From positions 1 through 41,622 of the forward strand of contig JACPUE010000042.1 of NCBI GenBank assembly GCA_016192425.1: DNA of 41,622 nucleotides, given 5' to 3'. Positions 39,174 through 41,622 of this stretch are shown piece after piece. The position numbers and the translations under genes were made by a program. A model generated the notes under the pieces. That model searched no databases. It was not told the origin of the DNA and saw only the letters and a list, made by a program, of their open reading frames with translations. Source of the stretch: Burkholderiales bacterium. Its GTDB lineage: Bacteria; Pseudomonadota; Gammaproteobacteria; Burkholderiales; Burkholderiaceae_C. The stretch's first letter is position 1. Every line of letters starts with the position of its first letter.

Positions 39174-40019
39174 TCAGGTGGTTTGCAGCTTCTGAAACTC
39201 GGTGCGCAGCAGTTCCACGACTTGGGCCAGGTCCAAGGGCTGCAATCGGTTCTTTTTCAGGAAGGCCATCCACTGCCTTTGTTTTGTCGCATCCTGTGCG
39301 AACTTGTCACTCAAGCCCGAAGGGGTTATTTCGGGGATTGCCAGTCCTCGCCGGGTGAATGTGGCCTCGGTGGCTCGGTGTAGTTCGGCGGGCTCCAAGC
39401 TGCCCTCGGTCAGCAATACCCATAGATCGAAGTAGTCTTTCATGCGGGTGTTGGCCATTCCCAGCAGGCACACCGCGTGGAATTTCTCGGCCACCACGGT
39501 GTACTTCGGATAGGCGCGCAACTGTGGGGCGGGGAGGTCGCCGAGCAGAACGGGATAGTCCACGGCTTCGGGGGCCGGTGTGACTGCATCTCCAAAACCG
39601 ATATCCACCTGCAGCGCAATGCGCGCGCCATCCAGCTTCGCCTGCAGGTCGATTCGCACGCCACCATAGCCCGCTTCCTTGCGTATCTCCGAGCCTTCGA
39701 CCGATGCCGGTTCGAATGCGATACCGTCTTCGACCTCGATCTGGCAAATCTCGCGGAAAGTCGAAACAGCGGTACCGATGTCGTCCGGGCCGAAGCCCAG
39801 CAGGTCTGCGTCGCGCGTCGGCCTGTGCGGCTGGTCGTACCACAACGAAAACAGCAGGGCACCCTTCAGCAAGTAGTTGCTGGCGTGGGGCGAAATCGAC
39901 AGCCGGTACAGCAACCGTTCCAAGCCATAGTGGGTGAGTGTCAGGTTGAAGTCCTGCTGCGTGGCATCGGCGTGCTGCTTTAAGCGGGTCCGAACGGAAG
40001 CACCGAGATTGCGGCTCAT
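39174..40019 (-). CDS. abiEii: AbiEii/AbiGii-family nucleotidyltransferase toxin
   Basis: A 281-residue type IV toxin of the AbiE abortive infection system. Motif I is LLKGALLFSLWYDQPHRPTRDADLLGFG with Asp70 and Asp72; the third acidic site is LQVDIGFGD (Asp139). Later motifs are VVAEKFHAVCLLGMANTRMKDYFDLW with Lys179, Lys194 and Asp195. These match the conserved nucleotidyltransferase motifs, so the enzyme looks intact. Homologues modify RNA and halt growth during phage infection. Its start overlaps the abiEi stop (ATGA, 40016-40019). Confidence 0.9.
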   Translation of the reverse strand: MSRNLGASVRTRLKQHADATQQDFNLTLTHYGLERLLYRLSISPHASNYLLKGALLFSLWYDQPHRPTRDADLLGFGPDDIGTAVSTFREICQIEVEDGIAFEPASVEGSEIRKEAGYGGVRIDLQAKLDGARIALQVDIGFGDAVTPAPEAVDYPVLLGDLPAPQLRAYPKYTVVAEKFHAVCLLGMANTRMKDYFDLWVLLTEGSLEPAELHRATEATFTRRGLAIPEITPSGLSDKFAQDATKQRQWMAFLKKNRLQPLDLAQVVELLRTEFQKLQTT

Positions 40020-40630
40020 GTGGTCACGCTCTCGAGATAAGGTCGCATGACATTGGCCACGCGGTTCACTGTGGCGTAGTGCCAGAGCGCATCCATCGTC
40101 AGCTTGCGCTGCGACCAGCCATCGCGCAGGGCTTCCAATGCCACGTCTAGGCCAATCTTGTTGCGGTACTTGAAGCAGTCCGCCACCGTCTTGGCCGGGT
40201 TGAAGACGGGCACCTGTACACCATCAATCTCCACCGGCTCGATGCCCTCAGTCAAGGCTGCGCCCGACATGCGCACTACGCGCAGGGCCGACCGGCCCAG
40301 GCGCGGTGTGGGCGTGTGGGCGGGAATGGCCACCCAGACCTCAAAGGGCGCCTGGGTGCCGATCCCGTGGACGCGCAACGCCGACAGCAGGCATACCACC
40401 CCACGAGGCACACGCAGGGCTGTCTCGGCCAAGGACCGATGCTCGCTGAGTGCATGTCCTGGTAGGCTGTAGACCCCGCGGGCGATGCGTTCTAGTTGGC
40501 CGGCTGAGACGAGTCGGCTGAGCACCATGGTCGGCAGTCCTCGTTTGGCCAGATCGCGCGCGCGCAACAGCGGCTGGCGCTCAGCGAGCGCCAGGACGAC
40601 TTGTTCAAGCGTTGTGTCCGTGGAAGGCAT
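40016..40630 (-). CDS. abiEi: AbiEi-family antitoxin
   Basis: A 204-residue antitoxin and repressor. The N-terminal winged helix (LLRARDLAKRGLPTMVLSRLVSAGQLERIARGVYSLPGH) is followed by the AbiEi body (LAETALRVPRGVVCLLSALRVHGIGTQ) and PAKTVADCFKYRNKIGLDVALEALRDGW. It neutralises AbiEii and represses the operon in known systems. Start 40630 (ATG) is used; TTG at 40651 is an alternative, and neither has a well-spaced ribosome binding site. Its stop overlaps the abiEii start. The 209-nt gap to the next gene (40631-40839) would hold the operon promoter, which I could not pin down. Confidence 0.88.
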   Translation of the reverse strand: MPSTDTTLEQVVLALAERQPLLRARDLAKRGLPTMVLSRLVSAGQLERIARGVYSLPGHALSEHRSLAETALRVPRGVVCLLSALRVHGIGTQAPFEVWVAIPAHTPTPRLGRSALRVVRMSGAALTEGIEPVEIDGVQVPVFNPAKTVADCFKYRNKIGLDVALEALRDGWSQRKLTMDALWHYATVNRVANVMRPYLESVTT

Positions 40631-40839
40631 CGTGCTTGGAGTTTGTTGCAATTCCTAGTTGTTTGTCAATAAAAGACTAGCAAATCAATCTTCAAGGGTA
40701 GAACGCCGAGACTGCGACCTGGATTTGTCCCCAGCGCGCGGCGTCTGCATGTGCGAGCGGGAGCACCTGCAGTCGGACGCGCTGGCGCGCACCATGACGA
40801 GCTGATGCGATGGGGAAACAAGAAGATGGAGTAATCGCA

Positions 40840-41088
40840 ATGATTCACGATTTCACATTGGTTTATGCGCTGAGTCCTGAGCTGAATTCCCAGGATGAGG
40901 TCATGCACCGGCTGGCTGGCAGCGACTGTGCCGATGCCACGGTGGGATGGGGGCGGCCTGGGTATGTCGCTCTGGCCTTCAGCCGGGAGGCGACGGATTG
41001 CAATGCGGCGGTGGCTCTGGCTGTCGCTCAAATGGCGCAGGCCTTTCCGGGTGCGCAGCTGGTCAGGACAGTGGCAGGGGTGCCTTGA
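40840..41088 (+). CDS. Small island-encoded protein, resembles N-terminal part of a HTH regulator family
   Basis: An 82-residue protein (MIHDFTLVYALSPELNSQDE ... VGWGRPGYVALAFSREATD). I associate this pattern with a family of small proteins from mobile elements whose longer members continue into a helix-turn-helix domain. Here the frame stops after GAQLVRTVAGVP, before such a domain. GGAG lies about 8 nt ahead of ATG 40840; an in-frame ATG at 40810 adds ten residues. It converges on the AlpA-type gene with a 6-nt gap. Function is unknown; it could be a truncated or naturally short form. Confidence 0.6.
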   Translation: MIHDFTLVYALSPELNSQDEVMHRLAGSDCADATVGWGRPGYVALAFSREATDCNAAVALAVAQMAQAFPGAQLVRTVAGVP

Positions 41089-41094
41089 GAACGT

Positions 41095-41391
41095 CTACCG
41101 GACGGGGCGGTACAGTCGCTGCCTGACATCCGGCCCGACAGGTGTGCTGGCTTCCGCTGCGCGCGAGGCCTGTTTGCGTTCTTCGATCCAAGCTTCAACT
41201 TCTTCCAGATCCCAAACGACACAGCGGACGGTAAGCCGGAACCGCCTGGGGAATTCGCCGCGCTGCTCTAGCTCATATATCGTCGTCTCGGCCAGGGGTA
41301 CGATCTGATGCAGTTCGTGGCGGCGAATGGTACGGCGGAAAGGCAAAGGCGACCGCGTCGGGAACTGGGGAATGTCGTCGTAGGCGGACAT
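41095..41391 (-). CDS. AlpA-family DNA-binding protein (regulator/excisionase-like)
   Basis: A 98-residue winged-helix protein of the AlpA/MerR-like type: RRHELHQIVPLAETTIYELEQRGEFPRRFRLTVRCVVWDLEEVEAWIEERKQASR (about 20-75). Such proteins control integrase genes or excision in P4-like elements, which fits the integrase at 36706. The start is uncertain: 41391 (MSAYDD) is closest to family size, and 41472 and 41448 are alternatives. The frame stays open to the window edge, but from 41492 it runs through a 25-bp tandem array, which argues against a start there. The array lies just upstream and may be its binding region. Confidence 0.75.
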   Translation of the reverse strand: MSAYDDIPQFPTRSPLPFRRTIRRHELHQIVPLAETTIYELEQRGEFPRRFRLTVRCVVWDLEEVEAWIEERKQASRAAEASTPVGPDVRQRLYRPVR

Positions 41392-41491
41392 GCCCGGATG
41401 CGGCAGGGGTGAAAGCCCGGTTCGGCTGGGGCGCGATGAAGGCGGCATGGCAGTGACCGTGATCAGATTCATTGCCGTCCATGGTGTCACC

Positions 41492-41610
41492 GACCGGCAT
41501 ATTGGAGCCACTTGATGATCGGCGTATAGGCGCCACCCGCTGACCGGCGTATTGGAGCCAAGACGTGATCGCCGTAATGGAGCCAGTCGCGGATCGGCGT
41601 ATTGGAGCCA
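41492..41610. repeat. Array of five 25-bp-period direct repeats (iteron-like)
   Basis: Copies start at 41492, 41517, 41542, 41567 and 41592. Each has a 19-bp conserved unit GAYCGGCGTATTGGAGCCA with at most three changes, then a variable 6-nt spacer. No further copy is in phase to the left or at 41617, so the array appears complete. It is upstream of the AlpA-type gene. Confidence 0.85.
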
Positions 41611-41622
41611 TCGGCCCGGCAA

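Noticed and set aside
41492-41610. CRISPR array
   Set aside because: The linkers are only 6 nt, far too short for spacers, and no cas gene is present.

Overview
The window looks like a chromosomal segment of a high-GC betaproteobacterium, most likely family Comamonadaceae (Acidovorax-like). I infer this from protein sequence character, the rimP-nusA-infB-rbfA-truB and smpB/ratA/rnfH neighbourhoods, and a small palindromic repeat with the core AATAGCTGCTAGCGC that I associate with that family. Genus is not proven. About 36.4 kb is core chromosome and the last 5.2 kb is an integrated island that runs off the right edge.

Layout, core part. Positions 1-2058 hold the end of exonuclease I (sbcB) and a Ser/Thr kinase fused to a cyclic-nucleotide-binding domain. 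YebC follows (2319-3032), and a 264-bp MITE-like element sits exactly at its stop codon. Next come tRNA-Ser(GGA), an NfeD/QmcA membrane pair, a PLP-dependent basic amino acid decarboxylase and FabI. At 8446-15036 lies a yejABEF-type peptide ABC importer operon that carries a Phd/PIN toxin-antitoxin pair between yejB and yejE. A P-type ATPase and a thioredoxin-like protein are divergent at 15.0-18.2 kb.

The translation/transcription cluster rimP-nusA-infB-(signal peptidase I)-rbfA-truB-typA fills 18.2-27.3 kb. It is preceded by a promoter and a strong terminator-like hairpin. A DMT transporter and a 3-hydroxyisobutyryl-CoA hydrolase-like enzyme are translationally coupled (27.5-29.4 kb). An ECF sigma/anti-sigma/lipoprotein group reads leftward (29.5-31.2 kb). 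smpB and ratA-rnfH are divergent, then a DUF4124 protein, guaB and guaA.

Island. Directly after guaA, a known integration hotspot, lie a P4-type tyrosine integrase with repeated arm-site-like sequences, then a leftward three-gene unit abiEi-abiEii-AlbA_2. The unit is a candidate defence operon. A small orphan protein, an AlpA-type excision/regulator gene and an array of five 25-bp direct repeats follow.

Repeats cut across the map. Five copies of one palindromic family (A-E) lie in intergenic DNA and inside three reading frames (yejF, truB, the HIBYL-CoA hydrolase gene), all kept in frame. A second, GC-rich family lies in at least two gene gaps. These repeats, the MITE, the toxin-antitoxin module inside an importer operon and the AbiE/AlbA_2 operon are the most unusual content.
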